Assembly (NCBI GenBank): GCA_015680905.1
Contig: CM027378.1
Span: 88,255,501 to 88,319,500, forward strand
Origin: Coptis chinensis
Taxonomy: Eukaryota > Streptophyta > Magnoliopsida > Ranunculales > Ranunculaceae
DNA: 64,000 bases
Reading direction: 5' to 3'
Shown: positions 36,466 through 46,483 of the stretch, piece after piece
Layout of the letters: each line of letters starts with the position of its first letter
Numbering within the stretch: position 1 is the stretch's first letter
The notes under the pieces: model-generated
What the model saw: the letters and a program-made list of their open reading frames with translations, nothing else
Databases searched by the model: none
Told to the model about the DNA's origin: nothing
Translations under genes and position numbers: made by a program

Positions 36466-36874
36466 CTGCAATGGAGATCATTAACAAGGCCAAGTTGACG
36501 ATTACCAAGCTCACCCAAATCACCTGTTCTAACACCTTGAAGAAATTCCATAAGATGACTTTCAAGTTGAATGCCACAAAGTGTATAAACGAGTTGAATC
36601 GAAAGAGTTGGTCTACATCCACCAATCCATAAGAAAGTGTTCTCAAAAGAAGTACACCAAAGTGAAGAAAATGCTAACAAAGCATCTTCTCTAGTAAGTG
36701 AAGTTCTCTTCTCATGATACTCTTGGAAATGCTCTATGTTTCTTTTGGTGAGAAATCGTAGTTTTTCTTCATTTTGAGGTTCTTCCTTCTTTGCATTAAT
36801 TAGTTCTTCGAGATCTTTTTTTTTTGTTGTGAAACCCAATTATCAAAACAGCTATGAAATGGACAACTTGACAT
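36466..36874 (-). pseudogene. DOG1-family (seed dormancy / TGA-type DOG1 domain) first exon
   Basis: ATG at 36874 gives MSSCPFHSCFDNWVSQQKK. After an A10 tract, the next frame gives DLEELINAKKEEPQ, EHFQEYHEKRTSLTREDALL, SSLWCTSFENTFLWIGGCRP and LESHLMEFLQGVRTGDLGEL, ending at LHC with splice donor TGCAG|GTAGG (exon end 36466). The motif W-IGG-RPT-----Y---G-QLE and the coiled start are those of the DOG1 domain. The two frames join if the A-run (forward T-run 36816-36825) changes by one base, so either a real frameshift or a sequencing error splits it. Later exons were not found in the 580 bp before the LARD. The gene is therefore partial, perhaps broken by the LARD insertion. Confidence 0.8.
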
Positions 36875-38054
36875 TATTTTTGATAAATTTTTTGTTCGGA
36901 AAATAACTGTGGGGGGTTTTAGTTGTTTCATCTATCAGTCTTTTGCTTTGTAGGTTAAGTTTTCGGTTTGATGATTATGTACGATGCTTTTCAATGTGCC
37001 ACGTGTTTGTATCAATAGATACTTATTTGACACGTGACCAAGTGCGTTGTTGTTGCGAACATGCATGCAGACACCGAAGATAAAAATACAAAAAGCTTAG
37101 TGTGTAGCAGTGTAGAGGTCACTGCCTCACGGGGTACGGCAATCAAAATGTTAGTTTGCTTTATTTAGCTGACATTTGAATGCATCCAAGTAATCCAACA
37201 GAAGAGAGTGGTTAAAATAATGGGACGATTAAAGATAAGTAATTTGATTTGTTGGTTTTGATTTGAGATTGAGATCCTTTTGATTAAACAACCAACTAAT
37301 CAAGTTTTTTGTTATTATGCATGGAGGCATGTGGCAATCCATCAAATTAAAAGCATTGCACAAATTTTAAGAAAGTATCAAAAGACATTTTGTCGTAGAT
37401 AAAGTGGGTCCTTAATGTTCGCTTTATCGATCCGAAGAAAATGGGGTCTTCTAATTCGCTGGTACCAATATTTGTTGATTTGTCGCAACTTGCAATTTTT
37501 GTGTACTGGTGGATTCCCTGGCCATCTGGCCCAGTCCATTGAGTCCAAAATACCTTTCCGATCCAGATTAGGATTTAAGCAGCAAACATACAGTTCTGAT
37601 TATTAACCCGTACAAAAGCGCTTCAGTGCAGGTCACTACACCGTACTTCTATAATCCATAATTCAACAAAATATTGCGATAAATATCGAGATTTCAACAA
37701 AAAATATATAAATATTGGGATATGTTTATATATATAAGACTGCAAATATTAGTATTATTTTAATGATATTGGTGATTTTTGGAGTTATATGGCGATATTT
37801 GGAGATATTTTATATATATAACAATTTTATTTAATATTTATCATTATATTTCAATTAATATAAATAACATATCGTGATATATTAAAAAATATCGACAATA
37901 TCTACGATATTTACATATGAAACAATATAAAATATCTCTAAAGAGAAGAATATATCTACGAAACATATCAAGAAATTGAGTATCGATAAATACTCATATC
38001 CCGATATTTTATACTATAGTTTCATGTGTGATAGGTTTACTTTGCAGCTAAACA
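36875..38054. other. AT-rich upstream DNA
   Basis: Upstream of the DOG1 exon. 37660-38040 is rich in GATATTT/AAATATC words in both orientations, typical of decayed AT-rich repeats. No gene was recognised and no promoter could be assigned with confidence. Confidence 0.45.
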
Positions 38055-38062
38055 GTTAAAAT

Positions 38063-40584
38063 TAGGGGTGGCAATAGGTCGGGTTCATGTCGTGTCATAA
38101 TCGGGTCACGTGTTAGGAGAGCAAATCCAAACCCGACCCAATTACTAATCGTGTCAAGTTTGTCAAACCCAAACCCAACCCGCTTATATAACGAGTGACT
38201 CGCTATGCCAACGGGTCAATTTCAAATCAGTTTCGGATTGGATTCACAAGCAATTTGTATGCAAAATATTTAGTATTTCACGATTTTATTTATCAAAGAT
38301 ATGTTTCATTATTCAATTTTCATTAATATGTATTTAAATTATGGATGGTTTTTGAGAATATATATATATATACACGGGCTGGCTAAGTCGACATACTATC
38401 TTGACGTACCCAGCCAACCCTTAGATCAAACAAAATCTAATGGCCAGATCTACTTTTAGAAAACCAAACAAATAAAAGAAAATGGGTCACAAATAACAAC
38501 AGGGCGAAAAAGTCATTTTATATTTTTTTTCGAAAATTAACACCTTTTTCTTTCATTCATCGCGAAATAGAAACCCCATTTTCTCGATCAGGCAAAAATA
38601 TTCACAAAAAAAAAAATGTGGAGGGGGGAGGGGGCGATTGTGGGTTTCCCAATTTTTATCATCAATGTCACGTTTCCTCTTAAAAATATATGTTGGAGAA
38701 GAAGATTAGATCTCTCGAAGTAAAAAAAAAATGAAAGTTAGGAATTTCGATGTCGAAAATCGTCCATTTGGCAGGCATCACAAGTGATTCTCTGGTTGTT
38801 TGGTTTAGAAATTGTGAATCTTGATAGGTTGGGGCAGTATAAAAAGAGCGTCTCCTTTTCCTTGAGCAACAACATGGTTGGTTATCTGTAAATTTCACAG
38901 ATTCTTCTGTTTGAGATGTTGTAGTTTACTCCTCCCCATTTAAGTTGATTCTTTCTGCTCCATCTGCATTTGCTATGAACTGCGAAGAGGTTGCATTAAT
39001 TCCCCACTACAAGTTCTGTGGAATCATCCGAGAAGCCTATGATGTTATGAGCTGCAGAATGTTCTACAAATGATTTTGGCTCCGAATGCTTTGAATCATA
39101 AAGCAGGTTTTGTTGCATAAGGTTCATCATCTTCCCGGTTGCACATACAGAGTTTTTACTCTTTTCAGTAGATTGCATAAAGTTGAGCTGAGCATCAAAT
39201 GAATTGGTCAAATTGCGAGATTCTAAAGCTATTGTCTTGCTTGATTCTGAAACAGGAAAGCTGACAGCTGCACTTGAGAAAGTTTTAGAAACATTGTCTG
39301 CCTTGACTGGAAGCTCCTCAGCATCAGTTATAGGCCATCAATACTAACTGTTGTATTAATGCTACACCAGAATTTCCAGGAAGGGGCTCTAACATGAGAT
39401 CCAACAGTTGCATCTGCATCAAGATCATGATTTTCTGCTATTGAAAGGGAAGCATCCCTAAAAATGGATTTTTCCCGTTCAGAAATTCTTGAAGCTTCAC
39501 TCACACACCTGGACGTCAGCAAAGTGTCTTCATCAAATGACAAATGGACAATTATCCCTTCTGCCTCAGGCCTCACTTTATTACTTCTTCCATCTGAATC
39601 GCCAACCGCTGCTCCTATCAGATACCCGTCAGGTAGATTATTGGGAGAACCATGTAAACAATGATGCTGATCGTCCGTATTTAAGGGCATAGGCATTGTT
39701 CCTACTGGTCATCCATTTCAGTTATGGATCTATGTATCCGGGGTTTCTTTGAGGCAGATCTTATTCCATTCAACTTACACTTCGACTTTGAAAATGAGGG
39801 TTTGACCATCAAGTCAGTACTTACAGTGAGCCGTTCTTTCCCTTTCATTGAGATGTGGTTACATGTTTCAAACCGATCCGTTTTTCTTGGCAACATTTCC
39901 AAGTTTTCAGTGGGACTAGCACTCACTTCTACTCTCTCACTTCTCGAAGAAGAGACGAACATTCCTAAAAAATTAGGAAGTGTTAGCATACAACCGCCCT
40001 GTTGAGAAGAGGTTCTGTGACTATTTGGTGGATTCTGCCTACTCTCAAGTCTCATATGAGAATCTGTGCCATACTCGGTTAGTTGGGACTCATGGAATGT
40101 GCTATCTTGGTGTGTTGATTTTGGAGAAAAAACTACATTTGTTCTTCTCTTTTCGTGTTTTGTTTTGTGTAAATACTTAAAAGCTTATATCCAATGTTAT
40201 AACTACATTTTATCATCAATGTCACAAACCATCCATAATTCAATTACATATCAATGAAAATTGAATAACAAAACATATATTTATCAAATGAATCACTATG
40301 AAATCCTTCTCCTTTTAGTCGTTTATCTTAGGTTGTTCAGATAATGAAACTTATCTTAAAACAGGTTATACAGGTCACGGGTTGATGACCCGACCCATTA
40401 GACCCGATAACTAATCGGGTCTATTAACGGGTTACTCTGGTTAATATATGTGACCCTAACCCAACCCATTTATTTGACGGGTTCGACAGGTCAACCCTTA
40501 AATGACCCAAAAGCCTTTTTTTCCCAACCCAAACCCGCTAATTTCGTGTCGGGTTAGCAGGTCGTGTACAAAATTGTCACCCTG
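38063..40584. mobile_element. hAT transposon carrying a host gene fragment (Pack-hAT-like)
   Basis: The left end reads TAGGGGTGGCAATAGGTCGG; the complement of the right end reads CAGGGTGACAATTTTGTACA, giving an imperfect short TIR. GTTAAAAT flanks both sides exactly (38055-38062 and 40585-40592), the 8-bp duplication expected of hAT elements. Both subterminal regions are full of ACCCGACCC/GGGTCGGGT words. No hAT transposase was found; the interior instead holds a piece of an unrelated gene on the minus strand. Confidence 0.88.
38996..40180 (-). pseudogene. captured fragment of an unidentified plant gene
   Basis: About 390 codons can be followed through three frames on the minus strand: EKRRTNVVFSPKSTHQDSTF and KKPRIHRSITEMDDQ (to 39702); then PMPLNTDDQHHCLHGSPNNL, GYLIGAAVGDSDGRSNKVRP and WKFWCSINTTVSIDG (39696-39328); then TDAEELPVKADNVSKTF to LVVGN with a stop at 38996. 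Composition (Ser/Asn-rich, charged, low complexity) suggests a disordered part of a nuclear protein. I do not recognise the family. Two one-base frame changes, near 39702 and 39330, mark it as broken, though the first could be an unrecognised intron. Confidence 0.6.
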
Positions 40585-40592
40585 GTTAAAAT

Positions 40593-41019
40593 TGATTTTC
40601 AGAACTAATCATTCGAGGAGCGATATGCGATTAATCGGTGATTTAATCATTTATATCGGATTTACATATTTGACATTTTCAAAATATATAATTAACTTGA
40701 TTTTGTCATAACCAAGATATAACAAAAAATATCAAATTCTCATAATTATATCACATCTAATTAGCTCAATTTTGGAGTACTATAGAATAGAGATGTACGT
40801 CAAACACAAAAATTAAGTTAAATATTTAAAAGAATAAGAGGAGAGAGAAGCAATAATATATATTAGAGAGATAATACAATAATTTGTATATTTAACTTTC
40901 GATCATTAAGGAGGGGAAATTAAGTAAACTCTTAGTTTTGTGTATTGATTAGGTTCTATTATTATTAATGAGGTTTAAGAACCCAATTTGTTAATTTTAC
41001 ATTTTTTTTAGGTGAGGAA
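40593..41019. other. intergenic, nothing recognised
   Basis: AT-rich; no coding potential or clear repeats beyond simple sequence. Confidence 0.5.
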
Positions 41020-41560
41020 TCGATATTTTCAATAGTTTTTTTCCTCGGTTTACTATATTAGTAACGGTTACTAATATTTGAATTTTTTTCACAACACATT
41101 TTCAATAATTTTTTTTCTCGGTTTACTAAATATCAGTAACGGTTTCCTTAGAGTGGAACCATAACAGGCTTTACTAAAGGCCAAAAACTGTTACTAATAT
41201 TTTTTGCAACGCTTAAAATGCGTTGTAAATAAGACGTGGGTAAAGTGTTAGAAATGATTGCAATGGATAAAAAACGTTAGAAGCGAAATTTTCCAACGGT
41301 TAGTAACCGTTGCAAACATTATTTGTAACACTTTTCTATGCCTATTTTGTACACAATTTTAAAACATTTGCAATGTTTCTCATTTTTACCAAACTGTTTT
41401 TGAACGTTTGTAATTCGTTGATAATATTACCTACGTTTTATAACCATTGCAAAATTGTTAGTTTATTTTTTAAATAAAATTTTAGTTTGTTCCACTTATT
41501 TGTTTGTAACGGTTATGAATATTTGTTGATGGGTTGCGGTTATAAAAAAAATTATTTATC
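41020..41560. repeat. CACTA-like subterminal repeat remnant
   Basis: The motifs GTAACGGTT, GGTTACTAAT, CCAACGGTTAGTAACCGTTG and TTGCAACGC/GCGTTG recur in both orientations over 540 bp, including CTCGGTTTACTAwAT...AGTAACGGTT twice (41043 and 41117). This is the style of CACTA subterminal arrays. No terminal CACTA motif or target duplication was found, so it is probably a solo remnant of a third CACTA family. Confidence 0.5.
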
Positions 41561-42280
41561 ATATTTTGTGGTGACCAGCTGAACCTGCAAAATTATGCCC
41601 CTCTGGTGCTAAATACAAAAATCGTTCACTATAAAACAAAAGTATACATAGTAAAAAGGACAGCATGCACTTTCATACCATTTTTTACAAGGAAACAATA
41701 GTATTATACATAGGATAACAAAAATGAGAGTACAAAACTAATCCAACCATACAAATTCACAATTTTGAGTGATTTTTTAAACCTCGCAAACTTATTGTTG
41801 GACTATCACCATAAAAGAAGCTTCCGTACCATTGTCTTAAACAAGAGATAACAACTTGCGAAATTGAAACCCCGACCCATTTTTTCCACAAATGCTCCAA
41901 AAAAGGTCTTATTTGTAAAGATAAATAGTCGACCAAAAAGAGGTCATGAAGCAAAAAAGAAGGGGATTAAGACCAATTCAAAAGCTGAATACCAATAATT
42001 TAAGGTATAACATGTTGAGGTTAGCAGAAAAGAAAGACTATAGATTAAGATTCTCACCTCTACATCAAAACCCAAATGGAGATGCATCTCAGATTCAAAT
42101 TGTACGTGGAGTCTTGTCGATCCTGTCCTTGTATGACTTTGGGACGACTTCTTCATTAGGTAATAGCTTCAAGGTGTCCCACATAGAAAATTTTGCTACA
42201 AGCAATATAACAATCAAAGGATGTGAATATATAAAACTAAATGAAAACTAACAGTCTAGAGGCATCCCACATTTGCTACA

Positions 42281-42331
<51 letters not shown>

Positions 42332-42369
42332 GCAGGCCAAAATAACGAGACATAAAAAAATAAGACAAT
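41561..42369. other. intergenic with (TA)n
   Basis: No recognisable gene; open frames on both strands at 41757-42251 have no domain. A (TA)n run of about 44 bp lies at 42284-42327. Confidence 0.5.
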
Positions 42370-42562
42370 GGAATCGATAAAACCTTCTACGAAATAACTA
42401 CCATTTTATTAAGAACACCAATGGATAGCAATCACTTTTCCAAAATCACTACCATTTTATTAAGAACACCAATGGATAGCAATCACTTTTCCAAAATTGA
42501 TTACTATCCATTGGTGTTCTTAATAAAATGGTAGTTATTTCGTAGAAGGTTTTATCGATTCC
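42370..42562. repeat. 65-bp-arm palindrome containing a 51-bp tandem duplication
   Basis: The left arm 42370-42434 (GGAATCGATAAAACCTTCTA...GATAGCAATCA) is the complement of 42498-42562 with one mismatch. Between the arms lies a second copy of ACTACCATTTTATTAAGAAC...CACTTTTCCAAAAT (period 51 bp). The RNA would fold into a long perfect hairpin. It codes for nothing evident. Confidence 0.95.
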
Positions 42563-42604
42563 ATGGTCACTCAGTTAAATTGAATCATTTAACTGAGTGA
42601 CCAT
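42563..42604. repeat. second palindrome, 17-bp arms
   Basis: ATGGTCACTCAGTTAAA - TTGAATCA - TTTAACTGAGTGACCAT: perfect arms with an 8-nt spacer, abutting the larger palindrome. Confidence 0.95.
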
Positions 42605-42760
42605 CCTTCTAACAAAAGGAAAAACGGACACTCAACGGGAAATTGAACACTGACATCAAATTGTGAGAAATCTGTTTAGCTAACCATCAAAGACCATTAA
42701 TACTGAGTAGTGGAAAATGCTCCCAGGCACCCATGTCAGCCCCCCTTTTTTTCTCTCAAA

Positions 42761-43213
42761 CTGACACATCAGATTTTGCCATAATTCGGCAGAAAAAAAA
42801 GAATTCTACGCCCTTTTTTTGCCGAACTCAATTGTTACTAATCCAAAATAGATAAAAACCTCTTTCCATACTCTCTTTTCCCAATCAAAACAAGAGTAAG
42901 AGAGAAGATCTTCGTTACCCACGTTCTCTCTGTCAAACAAATTTGTTCTTATCAAATCAAATCAATTCAATCAGTAGTTTTTGTCTTCTCAATAGAAAAA
43001 ATAAACCCCCCAATCAATTGCTTACCGTCTTTTTTTCATCCTACCAATTTCTCCTTTTTGAATCACTAAGAAGAATAAAGCAATTAATAAGAGGTAAGAA
43101 GACTGCTTCTTTAATTACTTATTCTTATTTGATTGATTCTTTCATGTTTGTCAATTGGGAATGCCATTTTTTTTATAGACACAGCTAATGTTCAAGAAGA
43201 GAGCAATCTGTTA
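42761..43213 (+). repeat. 450-bp direct repeat, copy 1
   Basis: Starts CTGACACATCAGATTTTGCC and ends GAGCAATCTGTTA. It is nearly identical to 44582-45032, at a distance of 1821 bp. It contains a CT-rich leader-like stretch and AAGAGGTAAGAAG, a possible splice donor, so it may be a duplicated gene 5' end. The open frame inside (43000 region) is not convincing as a protein. Confidence 0.85.
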
Positions 43214-44581
43214 TGTCTCTCTCACATTAATGTCATGGCTTTTCTGTACATGATATGCCAAATACTCCTACTCCCTATCAGACTATATATAACTTATGGG
43301 TACTACTTTCGCTTGATACATTTTATATACTGATGTATTTAGAATAATCGTTGTCTATTATAGTGCATTAGCTTCTCATATATGAATCACGCGCACATAA
43401 GTAATTTCCATCATTGTTTTTCAAAAATGATATGACTATAGGAAATATTTTTGCTCTTTGATAACATAGATTTTGACTTCTCCTTCATCATGCTAGAAAG
43501 AGATTTATATATCTACTCATTTCAGCACTACTTTTGCTTTACTTGATTATAAAGATTGATTTACTAACTGATATTTGTGGATGCTATTAACAGGTATTAT
43601 TGATCTGAATGTATGTACCGAAGGTTCAAGTATATCTGAACTTAGCGACCATTTAAAGAAACTCAATTTCATGTATAGGCCATGAATCTGAGTCCAAGGT
43701 AATTTAACACCGAGGAACAATAGAAGACAACGAAGGGATGTGAACTGCAAGAATATTGTTGATGAACCGAGGGACAGTAATGAAACTCACACTATGTATA
43801 TGTTTATCAAAGCTATGATTATTGATACTTCTATAGTATTGTGACTGCAGTCTCAGAATGATACGATACTCGATAGTACGTGATACTCACATTTTATTAA
43901 TTATGAAAGTGCCAGACATTTTTCTAATTCATATGGACAGTTGCATGGATTGTAAAGCCTTTCTTTAATAGAAAGAAATTGGAGACCAAATGTCTAAGTC
44001 CCATCACGCATGATCATGACAAGAACACATGAAACGGTGACAAATTATTTATGTATTAGTTGCTGAATGTATAATTTGGCTGACAAAAATTCACTTGGAG
44101 TCTGCTATCAAAATTGGGAGTTAGATTGGAAGTTAATCAGGTGTACATAAATCTTTAGTAGAATTTATTAAGATCCAGTTGCATCCCAATTTAGCCACCA
44201 AATGTTTTAACATCAAGTAGATGCCAAAGCATGTAGGTCAAATGAAATCTTATTAGTCAATATAGTGTGAAGGTGAAGGGGAAGGTGAAGGAGAAAGGTG
44301 AAGGGAGGAGGTGCTTTTTGTTTTAAAAGTTGTCAGTTAGTGACTTAATTCACTGATCAGATTCATGAATATGCTTATATATATATTCCCACAATGCATG
44401 GTCAATCAATGATGGCCCGCACACTAAACAGAACACTATCTGGCATAATCCATTACGTCCATGGCCCAGTTATCTTCAGGACTCCAGGTTGGTATTTAAC
44501 AGAACATATCCTATGAGAGTAGCAGCAATTGATCTAGCTTGGAAACTTAATTAAGAGTTGAAAATCCTTTTTCCTCTGAGA
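43214..44581. other. spacer between the direct repeats
   Basis: No gene recognised. A purine-rich GAAGGTGAAGGGGAAGGTGA-type run lies at 44268-44312. Confidence 0.5.
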
Positions 44582-45032
44582 CTGACACATCAGATTTTAC
44601 GATAATTTGGCAGAAAAAAAGGAATTCTATGCCCTTTTTTGCCGAACTCAATTGTTCCTAACCCAAAATAGATAAAAACCTCTTTCCATACTCTCTTTTC
44701 CCAATCAAAATAAGAGTCAGAGAGAAGATCTTCGTTACCCACGTTCTCTCTGTCAAACAAATTTGTTCTTATCAAATCAAATCAAATCAATCAATAGTTT
44801 TTGTCTTCTCAACAGAAAAAATAAACCCCCCAATCAATTGCTTACCATTTTTTTTACATCCTACCAATTTCTCCTTTTTGAATCACTAAGAAGAAGAAAA
44901 CAATTAATAAAAGGTAAGAAGACTGCTTCTTTAATTACTTATTCTTATTTGATTGATTCTTTCATGTTTGTCAATTGGGAATGTCATTTTTTTATAGACA
45001 CAGCTAATGTTCAATAAGAGAGCAATCTGTTA
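44582..45032 (+). repeat. 450-bp direct repeat, copy 2
   Basis: Matches copy 1 with scattered substitutions and one- to four-base indels. It leads directly into the ribosomal-protein-like exon at 45033, so this copy is probably the one in its original place. Confidence 0.85.
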
Positions 45033-45336
45033 GGTTTGGATTTCCCTCTAGAGAAGCAAGTGACCAAGTTAAATCAAGGTAGTGCAGTGGAAGGCAAAGT
45101 ATGATCCTAATAATCAGAAGAATTATGGAATTATTGAACATGAAGAAGATAGTCCTTCGGTTAAGGATGTTGAAGAGGATAAGGAAGAATTTGACCTTAT
45201 GCGAGGAGTTGATGATGACGACGATGAGGGTGACTTTGAAGATGATAAGGATGCGGAGCTGCTTGAGAAGCTTAGTGCCATTGATAAGAACCTTGAAGAT
45301 AAGTTGGCTCTACTAGATCACACGTTTGGAAGGAAG
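45033..45336 (+). pseudogene. exon resembling plant mitochondrial ribosomal protein S5 (uS5m), N-terminal part
   Basis: 45088-45336 reads WKAKYDPNNQKNYGIIEHEE, a run of acidic residues (GVDDDDDEGDFEDDKDAELL), then EKLSAIDKNLEDKLALLDHT and FGRK, ending at the strong donor GGAAG|GTAAGTG. Upstream 45033-45080 gives GFPSREASDQVKSR in another frame. The acidic stretch plus LLEKL-AIDK-LE-KLALLDHTFGRK resembles the region ahead of the S5 domain in plant mitochondrial S5-family proteins. This is recalled by pattern, not by search. The S5 domain is absent because a gypsy element begins 36 bp after the donor. Confidence 0.5.
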
Positions 45337-45372
45337 GTAAGTGTGCACGTCTTTGTGTTGTGGGTGTAAAGG

Positions 45373-46080
45373 TGTGATATGATTTTCCCTTACAAACAGT
45401 CTCTGGGGGACTGGGATAGATTATTGGATGAGACCGAGTTCGACTAGAGCGAACTGCCTACGTATCTTCCTCTGGGTTCTATGGGGCAGAGTAGAATCAG
45501 GTCTGGCGTAGTTCATAGGAGAGGTATTTATAGAGATTGAGAGTGTATCCTTGCTCTCCACGTGTAAAGGATGTCCTAAACGAGGGGTGGAGATTAGGAT
45601 AGCACGTGAGAACTGTTCTCATAGGTCTGCTGTAATGATGTGGAGTGGCAAATGTACAAAATAGCTTGCGGCCGTGACCGATGGTATCGACGGTCAAGAT
45701 ATGTACAAGTACCCTTTAGTCATGATTGCTTATGGATAGGGGGTCTGTGTCACTTCCTAGCGTAGTTCGCATGATATTGCGATCTGTATGTAGCGTTCTA
45801 CTGGTTCATGGATGCGACCTGTATCCATAGGTCGATGTGTTATTTCCACCACGTTAGGCGCGTGCTGGATAGAGAATATCACTCCCCTACACAGCCCCCT
45901 CTCAGTAGGTTGTGAGAACGACCTGCTGAGAGAGATCGGTAGCGCGCGTGGAGTATGTGAGAGGTGGAAATCTCCAACGACCTATGAGGAATGGCTCGTG
46001 TTAACCATGAGAGCTAGTGGGTGCGAACGTTTGACGCGTGTGCAGCACGTGACAGGATCTAAGCAGTTGTAGAGAAGAAA
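45373..46080 (-). repeat. 3' LTR candidate of the Tat element
   Basis: It begins TGTGATATGATTTTCC on the plus strand (so ends ...CACA on the minus strand). It contains AGAGCGAACTGCCTACGTAT...GGCGTAGTTC, a CTGCCTACGTA...TAGTTC block also found in the LARD LTR at 30007-30056. On the minus strand TATAAATA (45532-45525) is set in a promoter-like context. The second LTR is not in the window, so both boundaries are estimates; the right one could lie anywhere from 46060 to 46090. Confidence 0.5.
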
Positions 46081-46483
46081 ATGTGGCGCCCCGTTTTTTC
46101 GGGATGTGAAAAGACAGGACAGTTGGTTGGAAGTCGTGGGCAGCTAGGGCTAGGGTGTAATCATGATGCCTTGGAAACTGGAGGGGCGGTTGCTCAAAAA
46201 TCTTACTTGCTCTGCTAATACTTCATTTGGCTGCTTCGCCTGGTAGACAGAACTTCATTACCGCATCATCCTTCAGGTTAGTTCTCTGCCATTTTTTAAC
46301 CTCTTCTTCTTGTTTGGTGCTAAACCTCTGTGCTAGAGTTGTTAGGATACCCTGTTAGATACTAGTAGCTAGATTTGTTAGGTTTAGAAGAGAAAATGTC
46401 GGACTCCGATGATACTCGATCTAATGAAGTTCGCGAAGTTTCTCTTGGGATGACGGATAGCGAATGATGAAAGAAAGGCGAAT

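Noticed and set aside
37660..38040. Dense GATATT/AATATC words as a regulatory cluster
   Set aside because: Typical of decayed AT-rich repeats; no consistent period or palindrome core was found.
42761..45032. The 450-bp direct repeats as LTRs of a small retrotransposon
   Set aside because: No primer binding site follows copy 1, no purine tract precedes copy 2, and copy 2 runs straight into a coding exon; a local duplication fits better.
46083..46100. TGGCGCCCCG as a plus-strand primer binding site of a sense-oriented element
   Set aside because: No LTR end in CA lies next to it, and the TATA box and integrase of this element are on the minus strand.
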